DNA of 64,000 bases from Bog-756 sp963710495 (GTDB lineage Bacteria; Actinomycetota; Acidimicrobiia; Acidimicrobiales; RAAP-2): positions 1 to 64,000 of the forward strand of contig CAVQAI010000010.1 in NCBI GenBank assembly GCA_963710495.1, read 5' to 3'. Positions within the stretch are counted from its first letter, which is position 1. The number at the start of each line of letters is the position of its first letter. Below the pieces are notes generated by a model that ran no database searches, was not told where the DNA came from, and was given only the letters and a program-made list of their open reading frames with translations. Positions 16,435 to 24,167 of this stretch are shown piece after piece. A program made the translations under genes and the position numbers.

Positions 16435-17643
16435 TCAGGCGAAGGGAATGGTGGCCTGCACCGAGGCCTCGGTCTTGACCGGCTTGCCCTTGCTGTTGAG
16501 GGTTCTCACCGTCTCGGTTACTTGGACCGTGACCGAAGTCGGAGCAGCCAGCTTCTTGTTCGGCGTCCCTGACAACACCCCGACCGAGGACAATCTGAGC
16601 CCCTTGGGTAGGGTGACCTTCTTCCACTTCAGCGTGGTCATGTAGGGACTGGTGCTGGAACCGAGGTTGGCCGCCTGGAGGGTCACCGGACCGTAGGCCG
16701 TACCCGGCGTAGCGGCCGGAAGGCTGGTGGTGGCGATGGAGAATGTTGCGACAGTGATGGTCACCGATGGCGTCGCCGTCGTGTCCCATTGTGTAGCGGG
16801 AACTGGATAGCTCGCACCCCCACCAGCACCGCCACTGATGCCGGCCCCGCCGCCCTCGTACCCCCCGCCGCCTCCCGGCTGCGCACAGCAATCAGGGCCG
16901 CCTGCTTCACCGCTACCACCGATGGGACCACTGCCGGCGGCGGCGCATCCGGCAGCGAAGGAACTGCATCCACCGGCGCCCGGTCCAGTCAACGTCCCCG
17001 GACCCGGACCGACGATCTTCTCCGGAAGCGGCAGATAGTTGAGAAAATTGTAATAAAGGAAATCGGCTGAGGGGCCAGCTTGGTCGGCCCCGCCTCCTTG
17101 CAGTTCGGCGCCGCCAGGGAATCCTTGATCGGCCTCCATCACGCTCACTTCACTGCTGCCTCCGCCACCGGCCGAAACCACCAGGGGAGTATTCCCCTGA
17201 GTGCTGTCGATCACGGCCGACCCACCTCCTCCGCCACCACCGGCAAAGCCGTTCCCACCGTTGCCATGGCCGGCTGCACCCGCACCGCCCGCAGTGTCTG
17301 GTTGGCCATCGGCGCCAACAGTGACCGCCAGGGAGTCATCCGGATTCACGAAGACCGTCTCGGTGATAACGCCGCCCTCTCCGCCCGGAATCGCGGCCCC
17401 GAATCCGGCCGCCTCGGCGCCCCCGCTGCCGCCGACCGCAGTGATGGTGACGCTGGTGGCCCCACCCGGAACGGTGACCGAATACGTCCCCGGAGTCGTG
17501 GAAGAGAACAGTGTGGCGGGCGTGGCCGACGCCGCGCCAGCCATGAGAGCGGTGGTCGCGGCGAGGGAGACGGTGGTCAGTCCCCCGATTACCAGCGACC
17601 CAGCCAGCACAGCCCGCAGAATTGTTCGACGCCGAATATCCAT
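16435..17643 (-). CDS. Glycine-rich secreted protein with Ig-like C-terminus
   Basis: A 402-residue exported protein. Its signal peptide (MDIRRRTILRAVLAGSLVIG) is followed by a beta segment (TYSVTVPGGATSVTITAVGG) and a long Gly-rich domain (about residues 55-290, many GGAGG and GGGGGG runs), which resembles bacterial glycine-rich surface proteins. The C-terminal 95 residues hold a putative Ig-like module (PATPGTAYGPVTLQAA, LPKGLRLSSVGVLSGTP) typical of cell-surface adhesins. ATG 17643 is chosen because AAGGGTG lies 8 bases upstream and the signal peptide starts there. Probably structural or adhesive at the cell surface (inference). Divergent from the chromate operon. Confidence 0.8.
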   Translation of the reverse strand: MDIRRRTILRAVLAGSLVIGGLTTVSLAATTALMAGAASATPATLFSSTTPGTYSVTVPGGATSVTITAVGGSGGAEAAGFGAAIPGGEGGVITETVFVNPDDSLAVTVGADGQPDTAGGAGAAGHGNGGNGFAGGGGGGGSAVIDSTQGNTPLVVSAGGGGSSEVSVMEADQGFPGGAELQGGGADQAGPSADFLYYNFLNYLPLPEKIVGPGPGTLTGPGAGGCSSFAAGCAAAGSGPIGGSGEAGGPDCCAQPGGGGGYEGGGAGISGGAGGGASYPVPATQWDTTATPSVTITVATFSIATTSLPAATPGTAYGPVTLQAANLGSSTSPYMTTLKWKKVTLPKGLRLSSVGVLSGTPNKKLAAPTSVTVQVTETVRTLNSKGKPVKTEASVQATIPFA

Positions 17644-17910
17644 TGAACGACACCCTTCACCCAGGCTGCCGACTCGCACTCCAGTGCTAGCACCGTTTCA
17701 GTGCTGCTGCCATCGCGATCGGCATCGGTCGCCTTCGGCCCTTCTCGGTGACGCCATCCGGCACCGATAGGCGACCACGGTGGTCGTCAAGTGTCGGGAC
17801 TTGGTCGGGCCCCACTGACCGCCAGCACCCGCACCGGCATCAAGACGGCCCAGTGCCGAAGGTGCAAGGCGGTTCGCGAATTGTCCGCTCAGCAGGCGAA
17901 GTCGGAAATT

Positions 17911-17931
17911 CGATATCGAAAACCGATATCG
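17911..17931. promoter_or_regulatory. PadR operator of the chromate operon
   Basis: Two copies of the 8-bp palindrome CGATATCG (17911-17918 and 17924-17931) separated by AAAAC, 15 bases before the PadR start. PadR proteins typically bind ATAT/ATGT-containing dyads over their own promoter, so this is the likely autoregulatory site. Confidence 0.65.
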
Positions 17932-17945
17932 GATAGGTTGGCACT

Positions 17946-18251
17946 ATGAGGGAGTTCCTGCGAGGTGCAGTACGGCTCCACATCCTCCACCACTCCGCCG
18001 AGAGTGAGCTGCATGGGGCATGGATGACGACGGAGCTCGCTCAGCATGGCTACCGGATCAGTCCGGGATCCCTCTACCCCACCCTCCACAAAATGGAATC
18101 CGAAGGTCTGCTTCGGTCGAGCCAGCAAGTAGTCGACGGGCGGACCCGCCGTTGTTATGTGGCGACGGCCAAAGGCCGCAGAGTCCTGGAGTCGACCAAA
18201 CGCCAGCTGAGGGAGCTGGCCGGTGAGGTGCTCGGCGACGAGACCCGATGA
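17946..18251 (+). CDS. PadR-family transcriptional regulator
   Basis: A 101-residue winged-helix repressor. It has the family core: REFLRGAVRLHILHHSAE, then LHGAWMTTELAQHGY, the recognition helix and wing SPGSLYPTLHKMESEGLL and VDGRTRRCYVATAKG. PadR proteins sense small molecules or stress and repress neighbouring transporters. Its stop overlaps the chromate-transporter ATG (ATGA at 18248-18251), so both are made from one mRNA. PadR-ChrA pairs are common in actinobacteria, which supports a chromate- or redox-responsive switch (established association; the signal is inferred). The dyad at 17911-17931 is the probable operator. Confidence 0.9.
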   Translation: MREFLRGAVRLHILHHSAESELHGAWMTTELAQHGYRISPGSLYPTLHKMESEGLLRSSQQVVDGRTRRCYVATAKGRRVLESTKRQLRELAGEVLGDETR

Positions 18252-19435
18252 GCAACGAGAACGACGCCGAGCAAGGCGGCCGAGAGGGAGTTGCGCTCCC
18301 AACGATCGCCAAGGAGTGGCTCCGCTTGGGTTGCATCGGGTTCGGCGGCCCTCCGACCCACATCGCCTTGCTCCGTCGCCTCTGCGTCGACGAGCGGTGT
18401 TGGATCGAACCGAAGGAGTTCGAGGACGCCATCGCGACGACGAACCTGCTGCCCGGCCCGGCGTCGACTCAGCTCGCCATCTACTGCGCCTGGAGGCTGC
18501 AGGGGCCGGCTGGCGCCATTCTCGGCGGGCTTTGCTTCATTGTCCCCGGGCTCGTGCTGATTCTGGCACTGTCGGTCATCTTCCTGGCCACATACCCACC
18601 CGAGTGGGTCCTGGGTGCTGCCGCTGGTGCAGGTGCCGCAGTGCCCGCCGTGGCCTTGAACGCCGCATGGGGGCTGGTTCCGGCCAGTCGGAAGCGCATT
18701 GGCCCGAGACAGGCCGAGAAGATCCGTTGGGTCGTGTACGCGCTGGTGGGAGGCGCAGCCGCGGCAACGGTCGGTCCCTACTTGGTGGTTGTGCTCTTGG
18801 CCTGCGGAGTGACTGAGATCGTGGTCCGCCGCGCCGGCAGCCCGAGTGCACCAGGTCCGGTCCGGGCATTCCTCCTCCCCGTCCTAACTCACGGGCCTGC
18901 AGTCGCGGGACTCGGGGCGTTGGCTTGGGTGGCCTTCAAGGTCGGCGCTCTCTCCTATGGCGGCGGGTTCGTCATCATCCCTCTCATGCAGCACGACGCC
19001 GTGACCACGTACCACTGGATGACCGGCGCCCAGTTCTTGAACGCGGTTGCCCTCGGTCAGGTCACCCCGGGACCAGTGGTCCAAACGGTGGCCGTCGTCG
19101 GTTACGCGGCCGGGGGAGTGGGCGGCGGGCTGCTGGCGGCGTTGATCGCGTTTGCCCCCTCGTTCGCCTTCGTCCTGGTCGGCGGCCGGCACTTCGACCA
19201 GATCCGATCAAACAGCGCCGTTGAGTCGTTTCTCACCGGGGCCGGACCGGCGGTCATCGGCGCCATCGCCGGGTCGGCGATCCCGCTCGGCCTCTCCTTC
19301 GGCCATTTGTGGCAGATACCCGTGCTCGCGGGCGCGCTTCTCTGGCTTTTCGTTGTTCGACGTGGCGTTGTGAGCTCGCTGCTCATCGCCGGAGCGGTCG
19401 GCACTGTCATCGCGCTTGCCGGGGTCTCCGTTTGA
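18248..19435 (+). CDS. chrA: Chromate transporter, CHR family
   Basis: A 395-residue membrane protein of the CHR family, which expels chromate by proton-coupled transport. Both homologous halves are present: the N-terminal half with FGGPPTHIALLRR and LPGPASTQLAIYCAWRLQG, and the C-terminal half with AFKVGALSYGGGFVIIPLMQ and LGQVTPGPVVQTVAVVGYAAGG; these GGP/PGP motifs are diagnostic. Full length for a two-domain ChrA, with about ten membrane segments. Translationally coupled to PadR upstream. The last base pairs overlap a possible very short gene (19432). Expected role: resistance to chromate, or sulfate-like oxyanion efflux. Confidence 0.93.
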   Translation: MSNENDAEQGGREGVALPTIAKEWLRLGCIGFGGPPTHIALLRRLCVDERCWIEPKEFEDAIATTNLLPGPASTQLAIYCAWRLQGPAGAILGGLCFIVPGLVLILALSVIFLATYPPEWVLGAAAGAGAAVPAVALNAAWGLVPASRKRIGPRQAEKIRWVVYALVGGAAAATVGPYLVVVLLACGVTEIVVRRAGSPSAPGPVRAFLLPVLTHGPAVAGLGALAWVAFKVGALSYGGGFVIIPLMQHDAVTTYHWMTGAQFLNAVALGQVTPGPVVQTVAVVGYAAGGVGGGLLAALIAFAPSFAFVLVGGRHFDQIRSNSAVESFLTGAGPAVIGAIAGSAIPLGLSFGHLWQIPVLAGALLWLFVVRRGVVSSLLIAGAVGTVIALAGVSV

Positions 19436-19548
19436 ACGCCCGCATCGTGGACGTCCCCACCAACCGTGCCCGCGAGCTGCGCCAGGCCATGTGGCACACG
19501 CTCGAGCGGCTGAAGGAGGCGGCCGAGGCGACGCCGTCGGCCCGCTAG
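19432..19548 (+). CDS. Possible 38-residue protein
   Basis: A TTG codon overlapping the chrA stop (TTGA) opens a frame encoding NARIVDVPTNRARELRQ and an amphipathic helix LERLKEAAEATPSAR. It has no ribosome binding site of its own and would rely on coupling. It may be a tiny helical protein or the leftover end of a longer gene. Weakly supported. Confidence 0.3.
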   Translation: MNARIVDVPTNRARELRQAMWHTLERLKEAAEATPSAR

Positions 19549-19584
19549 CCCCACCCCCTTTCGAGACCTGAGGAGTTCCCGACC

Positions 19585-20373
19585 ATGCACACCTACAAAC
19601 CCGCACCCGATGTCGACGTCGTGACGTCGATCGCCACCATCCCCAGCTTCGGCAACCTCGCCATCAACGCGTTCGTGATCCATGCCGCCGAGCCGGTGCT
19701 CGTCGACACCGGCGCCGTGAGGGAAAGCGAGGACTTCATGGCCGCACTGCGGACGGTGATCGATCCGGCCGACCTTCGCTGGATCTGGTTGACCCACACG
19801 GATTTCGACCACATCGGCTCGCTGCACCGCCTGCTCGACGAGAACGAGCGGCTGCGGGTGATTACCAGCTTCCTCGGGGTGGGGATCATGAGCCTGGCCG
19901 AAGCCCTGCCCATGGACCGGGTGTACCTGGTCAATCCGGGGCAGATCGTCGACGTGGGCGATCGAACCCTGACCGCGGTGCGGCCGCCGGCGTTCGACAA
20001 CCCGAGCACAACGGGACTGCACGACGAGCGTTCGGGCATCCTCTTCAGCTCGGACTGCTTCGGCGCCTTGTTGGACGAGGTGCCAGAATGCGCCGAGGAC
20101 TTGTCCGACGAGGCGCTGCGCAAGGGTCAGGTCTTTTGGGCCACGGTGGACAGTTCGTGGTTGCACCAGATGGACCGCGCCGTATTCGCCTCGGAACTGG
20201 ATCGCATCCGCAGGCTCGAACCCGCCATGATTCTGAGTAGCCACCTGCCGGCCGCGCCGGGCTCGTCGATGGAGCGGCTCTTGGACGCGCTCGCAGCAGT
20301 CCCCGACGCTCCTCCGTTCGTCGGACCGGACCAGGCGGCGCTGGATCAGATGCTCGCGGGGGTCGCCGATTAG
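19585..20373 (+). CDS. MBL-fold metallo-hydrolase
   Basis: A 262-residue metallo-beta-lactamase-fold protein. The metal motif HTDFDH (residues 71-76, HxDxDH) follows LVDTGAV, with a later Asp (SSDCFG) and a His in LSSHLPAA completing a di-metal site. The pattern resembles flavodiiron-type or glyoxalase II-like hydrolases without the flavodoxin domain; the HxDxDH form instead of HxHxDH is seen in some of these. Starts at ATG 19585 with GAGGAG 8 bases upstream. It stands alone between the chromate operon and the SRPBCC-ArsR operon. Substrate unknown; cytoplasmic. Confidence 0.85.
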   Translation: MHTYKPAPDVDVVTSIATIPSFGNLAINAFVIHAAEPVLVDTGAVRESEDFMAALRTVIDPADLRWIWLTHTDFDHIGSLHRLLDENERLRVITSFLGVGIMSLAEALPMDRVYLVNPGQIVDVGDRTLTAVRPPAFDNPSTTGLHDERSGILFSSDCFGALLDEVPECAEDLSDEALRKGQVFWATVDSSWLHQMDRAVFASELDRIRRLEPAMILSSHLPAAPGSSMERLLDALAAVPDAPPFVGPDQAALDQMLAGVAD

Positions 20374-20415
20374 TCAGGTTGGCCCAGTCATGAGCCGCCC
20401 CGCCGGGATCGGGAC

Positions 20416-20471
20416 TTGACAAGCCGTGGCTTTTATACAATATTGTTCTTGTACAAGAACAAGCTTGTATA
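20416..20471 (+). promoter_or_regulatory. Promoter region with 38-bp near-perfect palindrome
   Basis: TTGACA at 20416-20421 is a good -35 box. Overlapping the expected -10 and initiation region is a dyad centred at 20452/20453: an inner perfect 20-bp palindrome (20443-20462) flanked after two mismatches by TATACAA (20434-20440) and its complement TTGTATA (20465-20471). Thirty-four of 38 positions are symmetric. It lies 17 bases before the SRPBCC-ArsR-SRPBCC operon and is the likely ArsR operator; nested half-sites suggest binding of two dimers (inference). Confidence 0.7.
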
Positions 20472-20487
20472 AGGAAAGGAGCTTCTC

Positions 20488-20928
20488 ATGCCCGAGACCA
20501 GCCTCGTCGGCAAGGACGCCGACTTCAACCGGACCCTCACCATCAAGGCCACCTCGGCGGCGCTGCGGGCCGCGGTCACCACCGCCGAAGGCGTGAGCGG
20601 CTGGTGGGCGCCCACCGACAGCCGGCAACCCGAGGTGCTGAACGTCAGCTTCGGCGACCGCGGCGTGGACCTACGGGTCGCCGCCACGCCCGAGCTGGTG
20701 GTCTGGGACGTGGTGGGCTGCTCGGCGGAGCCGGACTGGGTGGGGACGACCATCGAGTTCGCTTGGGCGCTCGACGCGGCCGGGACCATCGAGCTCGTCT
20801 TCACGCACCGCGGTCTGGGGGATCTGCCCTGCGCTGAGAACTGCTTCGCTGGATGGACGCACTACTTGCCGAGTCTCGTGTCGTACGTCGAGACCGGCGT
20901 CGGCCACCCCCAGTCGAGGCACTCCTGA
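20488..20928 (+). CDS. SRPBCC (START-like) domain protein
   Basis: A 146-residue helix-grip protein of the AHSA1/START-like superfamily, with FNRTLTIKATSAALRAAVT, the GVSGWWAPTDS segment and the C-terminal long helix FAGWTHYLPSLVSYVETG. Such proteins bind hydrophobic ligands in a cavity; function is rarely known. It has an AAGGAAAGGAG site and is the first gene of an operon with ArsR and a second SRPBCC gene (4-base gap to ArsR). The large palindrome just upstream points to ArsR control. Possibly a ligand-binding or detoxifying partner of the regulator (inference). Confidence 0.8.
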   Translation: MPETSLVGKDADFNRTLTIKATSAALRAAVTTAEGVSGWWAPTDSRQPEVLNVSFGDRGVDLRVAATPELVVWDVVGCSAEPDWVGTTIEFAWALDAAGTIELVFTHRGLGDLPCAENCFAGWTHYLPSLVSYVETGVGHPQSRHS

Positions 20929-20932
20929 CCAC

Positions 20933-21256
20933 ATGGCGGCCGAAGCTGCAGATCTGGTGCTGCGGGCCCTGGCTGATCCGAACCGGCGCACGATGCTGCG
21001 TCTGGTCCGCAGTCAGGAGCTCGCCGCCGGGCAGATCGCCACGCACTTCTCCATCACCCAGCAGGCGGTGAGCCAGCACCTTCAGGTGTTGCACCGGGCC
21101 GGATTGGTCGCGGAACGCCGGGAGGGAACGCGTAGGCTGTACCTGCTGCGTCCCGACGCCCTCGGTCCGGTGCGGGCCTTGCTGGACGATCTGTGGCCCG
21201 ACGCCCTCGACCGTCTGAAGCGCATCGTCGAAGAGGACAAGAGGAGCCGGTCATGA
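20933..21256 (+). CDS. ArsR-family regulator
   Basis: A 107-residue winged-helix protein. HTH core: VLRALADPNRRTMLRLVRS, AAGQIATHFSITQQAVSQHL, QVLHRAGLVAERREGTRRLY. No Cys pair of the metal-binding kind (ELCVCDL) is present, so it is of the non-metal subgroup that is usually fused by operon to SRPBCC genes. The stop overlaps the start of the next SRPBCC gene (ATGA). One of three such ArsR-SRPBCC modules in this window. Confidence 0.92.
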   Translation: MAAEAADLVLRALADPNRRTMLRLVRSQELAAGQIATHFSITQQAVSQHLQVLHRAGLVAERREGTRRLYLLRPDALGPVRALLDDLWPDALDRLKRIVEEDKRSRS

Positions 21257-21654
21257 CCCCCGACCACCTGGTGGTGACGACGACCATCGAGGCCAGCCCC
21301 CAGGAGGTGTTCCCGTACCTGGTGCAGCCGGACCTGCTCGTACGGTGGATCGGCTCCTGGGTGGACGTCGATCCCCAACCGGGCGGAGTGTTCGCGGTGG
21401 ACATGGGCCAGACCGCGGTACGGGGGTCCTACGTCGCGGTCGACCCGCCGTCCCGCGTGGTGTTCACCTGGGGGATCGCGGGAAACGACCAGCTGCCGGC
21501 TGGCTCGAGCACCGTCGAGATCGTGCTGCGGCCCGAGGGCGACGCCACCGTCGTCGAGCTGACGCACCGGGACCTGCCGGTCGATCGGCAGGCCGACCAC
21601 CGGCAGGGCTGGACGAACCTCCTCGGAGTTCTGGCCTCGATCCTGTCGGAGTGA
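21253..21654 (+). CDS. SRPBCC (AHSA1-like) domain protein
   Basis: A 133-residue START-like protein: LVVTTTIEASPQEVFPYL, LVRWIGSWVDVDPQPGG, a Gly-rich turn and the C-terminal helix region HRQGWTNLLGVLAS. The start ATG 21253 is fixed by the 4-base overlap with ArsR. Same family as 20488 but only distantly similar, so the operon flanks its regulator with two different cavity proteins. Probably cytoplasmic; ligand unknown. Confidence 0.88.
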   Translation: MTPDHLVVTTTIEASPQEVFPYLVQPDLLVRWIGSWVDVDPQPGGVFAVDMGQTAVRGSYVAVDPPSRVVFTWGIAGNDQLPAGSSTVEIVLRPEGDATVVELTHRDLPVDRQADHRQGWTNLLGVLASILSE

Positions 21655-21743
21655 GGCCGGGCCAGCGAGTTCCACTGCCACACTGATGCAGAGGTTGGTT
21701 TCAACTGCCATGGTCGGCGGGTCGAAGACCAGGATAGAGATCC

Positions 21744-22391
21744 TCAGGGGAGGAGCTGGTCGATGAGGATCGAAGTCAACCACTTCTTGTACCGTTCCCC
21801 ACTCCAGCGCCGGTCGAAGACGAGCAAGCCGTACACCTCGGGAGAGGCAAGGGCGTGGACGATGTCGGCGGCGTCGCGCTCTCGCAGCCCGGGCCGCAGC
21901 GCACCCGATCGAGCCAGTGAGCGAGCGATACGGCGTTGGCCTTCGTGACGTTGTCGAGCGATGTCGGCGAGCAGCGAAGCAGCCCCTTCGTCGGATCTGG
22001 CCGCGTCGGCCAGGATGAGATGAACGGGGCCCACGCGGGCCATCACCACGAGGAGTAGGGCGGCGAATCCGGCGAGCTGCTTCTTCGGGTCCTCGTCCGA
22101 GAGGAGCGCACGAACCTGGGGGCGGTCCGCCATTGCGACCGCCTCGTCGTCACCTCCGATGGAGACGTCGAGCACCGCCTTGAGGATCCCGAGCTTCGAA
22201 GAGAACAGCCGGTACACCGTCGCCTGCGGAGTTTCCGACCGGTCGCTGATCGCATCGATGGTCGTGGCCGCGTAGCCACGCTCGACGAAGAGGCTCCGGG
22301 CCGCCTCGACGACGGCGGCCCTGGTGCGGCGGGTACGCGACTGGCGGGCGGCTCCCTCGTAGGGGCGGCGGTTCTTGACATCGCGGTCCAT
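21744..22391 (-). CDS. TetR-family regulator
   Basis: A 215-residue repressor. HTH: RAAVVEAARSLFVERGY, ATTIDAISDRSETPQATVYRLF, then SSKLGILKAVLDV; the C-terminal ligand domain includes LVVMARVGPVHLILADAARSDEG, seen in a broad actinobacterial TetR group. I place the start at ATG 22391 because the dyad operator lies directly upstream; the longer frame from 22427 would run through it. Divergent from the VOC gene at 22466, the likely target along with its own gene. Confidence 0.88.
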   Translation of the reverse strand: MDRDVKNRRPYEGAARQSRTRRTRAAVVEAARSLFVERGYAATTIDAISDRSETPQATVYRLFSSKLGILKAVLDVSIGGDDEAVAMADRPQVRALLSDEDPKKQLAGFAALLLVVMARVGPVHLILADAARSDEGAASLLADIARQRHEGQRRIARSLARSGALRPGLRERDAADIVHALASPEVYGLLVFDRRWSGERYKKWLTSILIDQLLP

Positions 22392-22397
22392 ATTGGT

Positions 22398-22432
22398 GAT
22401 AGTAGTACTCTCGAAACGAGAGTCCAACTATC
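22398..22432. promoter_or_regulatory. 35-bp double dyad, TetR operator
   Basis: The inner arms ACTCTCG and CGAGAGT (22407-22413, 22417-22423) and the outer arms GATAGT and ACTATC (22398-22403, 22427-22432) share one centre at 22415. It fills the space between the divergent TetR and VOC genes, as expected for an operator occupied by two TetR dimers. Confidence 0.7.
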
Positions 22433-22465
22433 AGATGATCCCGACCCACCACTCGAGGAGCGACC

Positions 22466-22822
22466 ATGACCGACTCGTCCACCCAAGGCATCAAGACCGT
22501 GTTGCATCCCGTCTCCGACCTGGCCCGGGCCACAGCGGTCTACGCCGCCCTGCTCGGCGTGGCGCCCCAGCACGAGGCGCCCTACTACGTCGGCTTCGAG
22601 GCCGAGGGCCAGCACATCGGGCTGGTTCCGGGCGGCGGTCCCGAGGGCATGACCTCGCCGGTGGCCTACTGGCACGTGCCGGACATCGAGACAAAGCTGG
22701 CCGAGGTCACCGCGGCGGGGGCCACCGTGAAGGATCCCGTGCGTGACGTGGGTGGCGGCCGCCTGACCGCCACCGTCACCGACCCCGATGGGAACGTGCT
22801 CGGGCTCCTTCAGGACCGGTGA
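22466..22822 (+). CDS. VOC-family protein (glyoxalase/bleomycin-resistance fold)
   Basis: A 118-residue vicinal-oxygen-chelate protein with two beta-alpha-beta-beta-beta repeats: KTVLHPVSDLARATAVYAAL, then AYWHVPDIETKLAEVTAAG and the typical end ATVTDPDGNVLGLLQ. VOC members bind a metal between two modules and act as lyases, dioxygenases or drug-binding proteins; this one is too short for a dioxygenase. Divergent from and probably repressed by the TetR at 21744. The stop overlaps the long frame of the next gene, but that gene's better start is further down. Confidence 0.85.
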   Translation: MTDSSTQGIKTVLHPVSDLARATAVYAALLGVAPQHEAPYYVGFEAEGQHIGLVPGGGPEGMTSPVAYWHVPDIETKLAEVTAAGATVKDPVRDVGGGRLTATVTDPDGNVLGLLQDR

Positions 22823-22929
22823 ATGCCGACCCGGTTTCGGCGCCGCCGTCCACCGACCACACCGAGCATTTCGATCACCTGCGCCCCGACCTCCGGGTGC
22901 GCGACAACCCACATCAGAAAGGATCTGCC

Positions 22930-23565
22930 ATGACCGCAGTCAACGTTGCAGCCACTTCCATCAGTTCCGTCACCCTCGAGGTGCCCGACCCGGCCGCGGC
23001 CGACGCCTTCTACTCCGCCGTCTTCGGTTTGGGCGCTCAGCTGGGCCTGCGGGCCTCGGAGGGTCCGACGACCGGCTTTCGCGGGTTCACACTGTCGCTG
23101 GTGGTGTCCCAGCCGTCCATCGCCGACGGGCTCATCGGCGCCGCCCTCGAGGCCGGCGCGACGCCGCTCAAGGCCGCGACGAAGAGTCTCTGGGGCTACG
23201 GCGGCGTGGTGTGCTCTCCGGACGGGACGATCTGGAAGGTCGCGTCGTCGTCGAAGAAGGACACCGGCCCGGCCACTCGACAGATCGATGACGTCGTGCT
23301 CCTCTTGGGAGTCGCAGACGTCATCGCCAGCAAGCGGTTCTACGTCGATCGGGGTCTGGCGGTGAAGAGGAGCTTCGGCCGAAAGTACGTCGAGTTCGCC
23401 GCCCCGCCGTCGCACGTCAAGCTGGCGCTCTACGGGCGCCGTGCCCTGGCCAAGGACGCCGGAGTCTCCCCGGAGGGCACCGGATCGCACCGGATCGCCA
23501 TCGGCAGCGATGCCGGGCCCTTCACCGACCCGGACGGGTTCGCCTGGGAGGCCACCTCGAGTTGA
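22930..23565 (+). CDS. Two-domain VOC-family protein
   Basis: A 211-residue protein with two VOC modules: the first begins SISSVTLEVPDPAAADAFYS and ends VVCSPDGTIWKVA; the second begins IDDVVLLLGVADVIASKRFY and ends FTDPDGFAWEA. ATG 22930 has an AAAGGA site 6 bases upstream; an in-frame start at 22819 would add a tail unlike the family. Probably in one unit with the preceding VOC gene. Enzymatic role unknown; glyoxalase-like or antibiotic-binding proteins are the usual guesses. Confidence 0.82.
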   Translation: MTAVNVAATSISSVTLEVPDPAAADAFYSAVFGLGAQLGLRASEGPTTGFRGFTLSLVVSQPSIADGLIGAALEAGATPLKAATKSLWGYGGVVCSPDGTIWKVASSSKKDTGPATRQIDDVVLLLGVADVIASKRFYVDRGLAVKRSFGRKYVEFAAPPSHVKLALYGRRALAKDAGVSPEGTGSHRIAIGSDAGPFTDPDGFAWEATSS

Positions 23566-23691
23566 GGTGCACTCGCACCTAGTGTTGCCTCCCGGAGGGA
23601 TGCAAGCCCGCGGCAAGCACGAGCACCACAGTCATCCCTTGTGAGAGGAGACACAGCACATCATGAACACAACGAAGGGCGATCCAACCAC

Positions 23692-24072
23692 ATGACCAAG
23701 AGTTCGCCGAAGGGCGAGTCGGATATCAGGGCGTCCGATGATTGGCGCCACGCGACACTTTCCCGGATTCGCACGTTGATCAAGCAGGCTGATCCGGAAG
23801 TCGTCGAAGAGCGAAAGTGGGTCAAGCCCACGAATCCAGAAGGTGTTCCGACGTGGTATCACGGCGGCATCATCTGCACGGGCGAGACGTACAAGACCCA
23901 CGTGAAGGTGACCTTCGCCAAGGGCGCCTCCCTGAAGGATCCATCGCGCCTGTTCAACTCCAGCCTCGAGGGCAACCTTCGGCGCGGCATCGATGTTCAT
24001 GAGGGCGAGAAGATCAACGAAAAGGCGTTCAAAGCTCTCATCCGAGAGGCGGTGGCGCAGAACACGATGTAG
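23692..24072 (+). CDS. DUF1801-family protein
   Basis: A 126-residue protein of the YdhG/DUF1801 type: ATLSRIRTLIKQADPEVVEE, KWVKPTNPEGVPTWYHGGI, and KTHVKVTFAKGASLKDPSRLF. Some relatives act as frataxin-like iron carriers, but that is not established for this group. ATG 23692 is chosen because the residues before it are not conserved in character. Downstream of the VOC genes on the same strand, but with 126 bases between. Confidence 0.78.
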   Translation: MTKSSPKGESDIRASDDWRHATLSRIRTLIKQADPEVVEERKWVKPTNPEGVPTWYHGGIICTGETYKTHVKVTFAKGASLKDPSRLFNSSLEGNLRRGIDVHEGEKINEKAFKALIREAVAQNTM

Positions 24073-24167
24073 GTCGGTCGCAAATGAACCGAACCTGAGG
24101 GGCCGGCCGGATCCCGAGACGCGACTGACCGAAGGGCGCAGAGAAAGGGGAAGCGTCGGTCGTTGCG

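Noticed and set aside
19102..20244. 380-codon open frame on the minus strand
   Set aside because: It is antisense to the chromate transporter and the MBL gene, is rich in Arg/His/Gln/Pro with no domain, and arises from GC-biased third positions.
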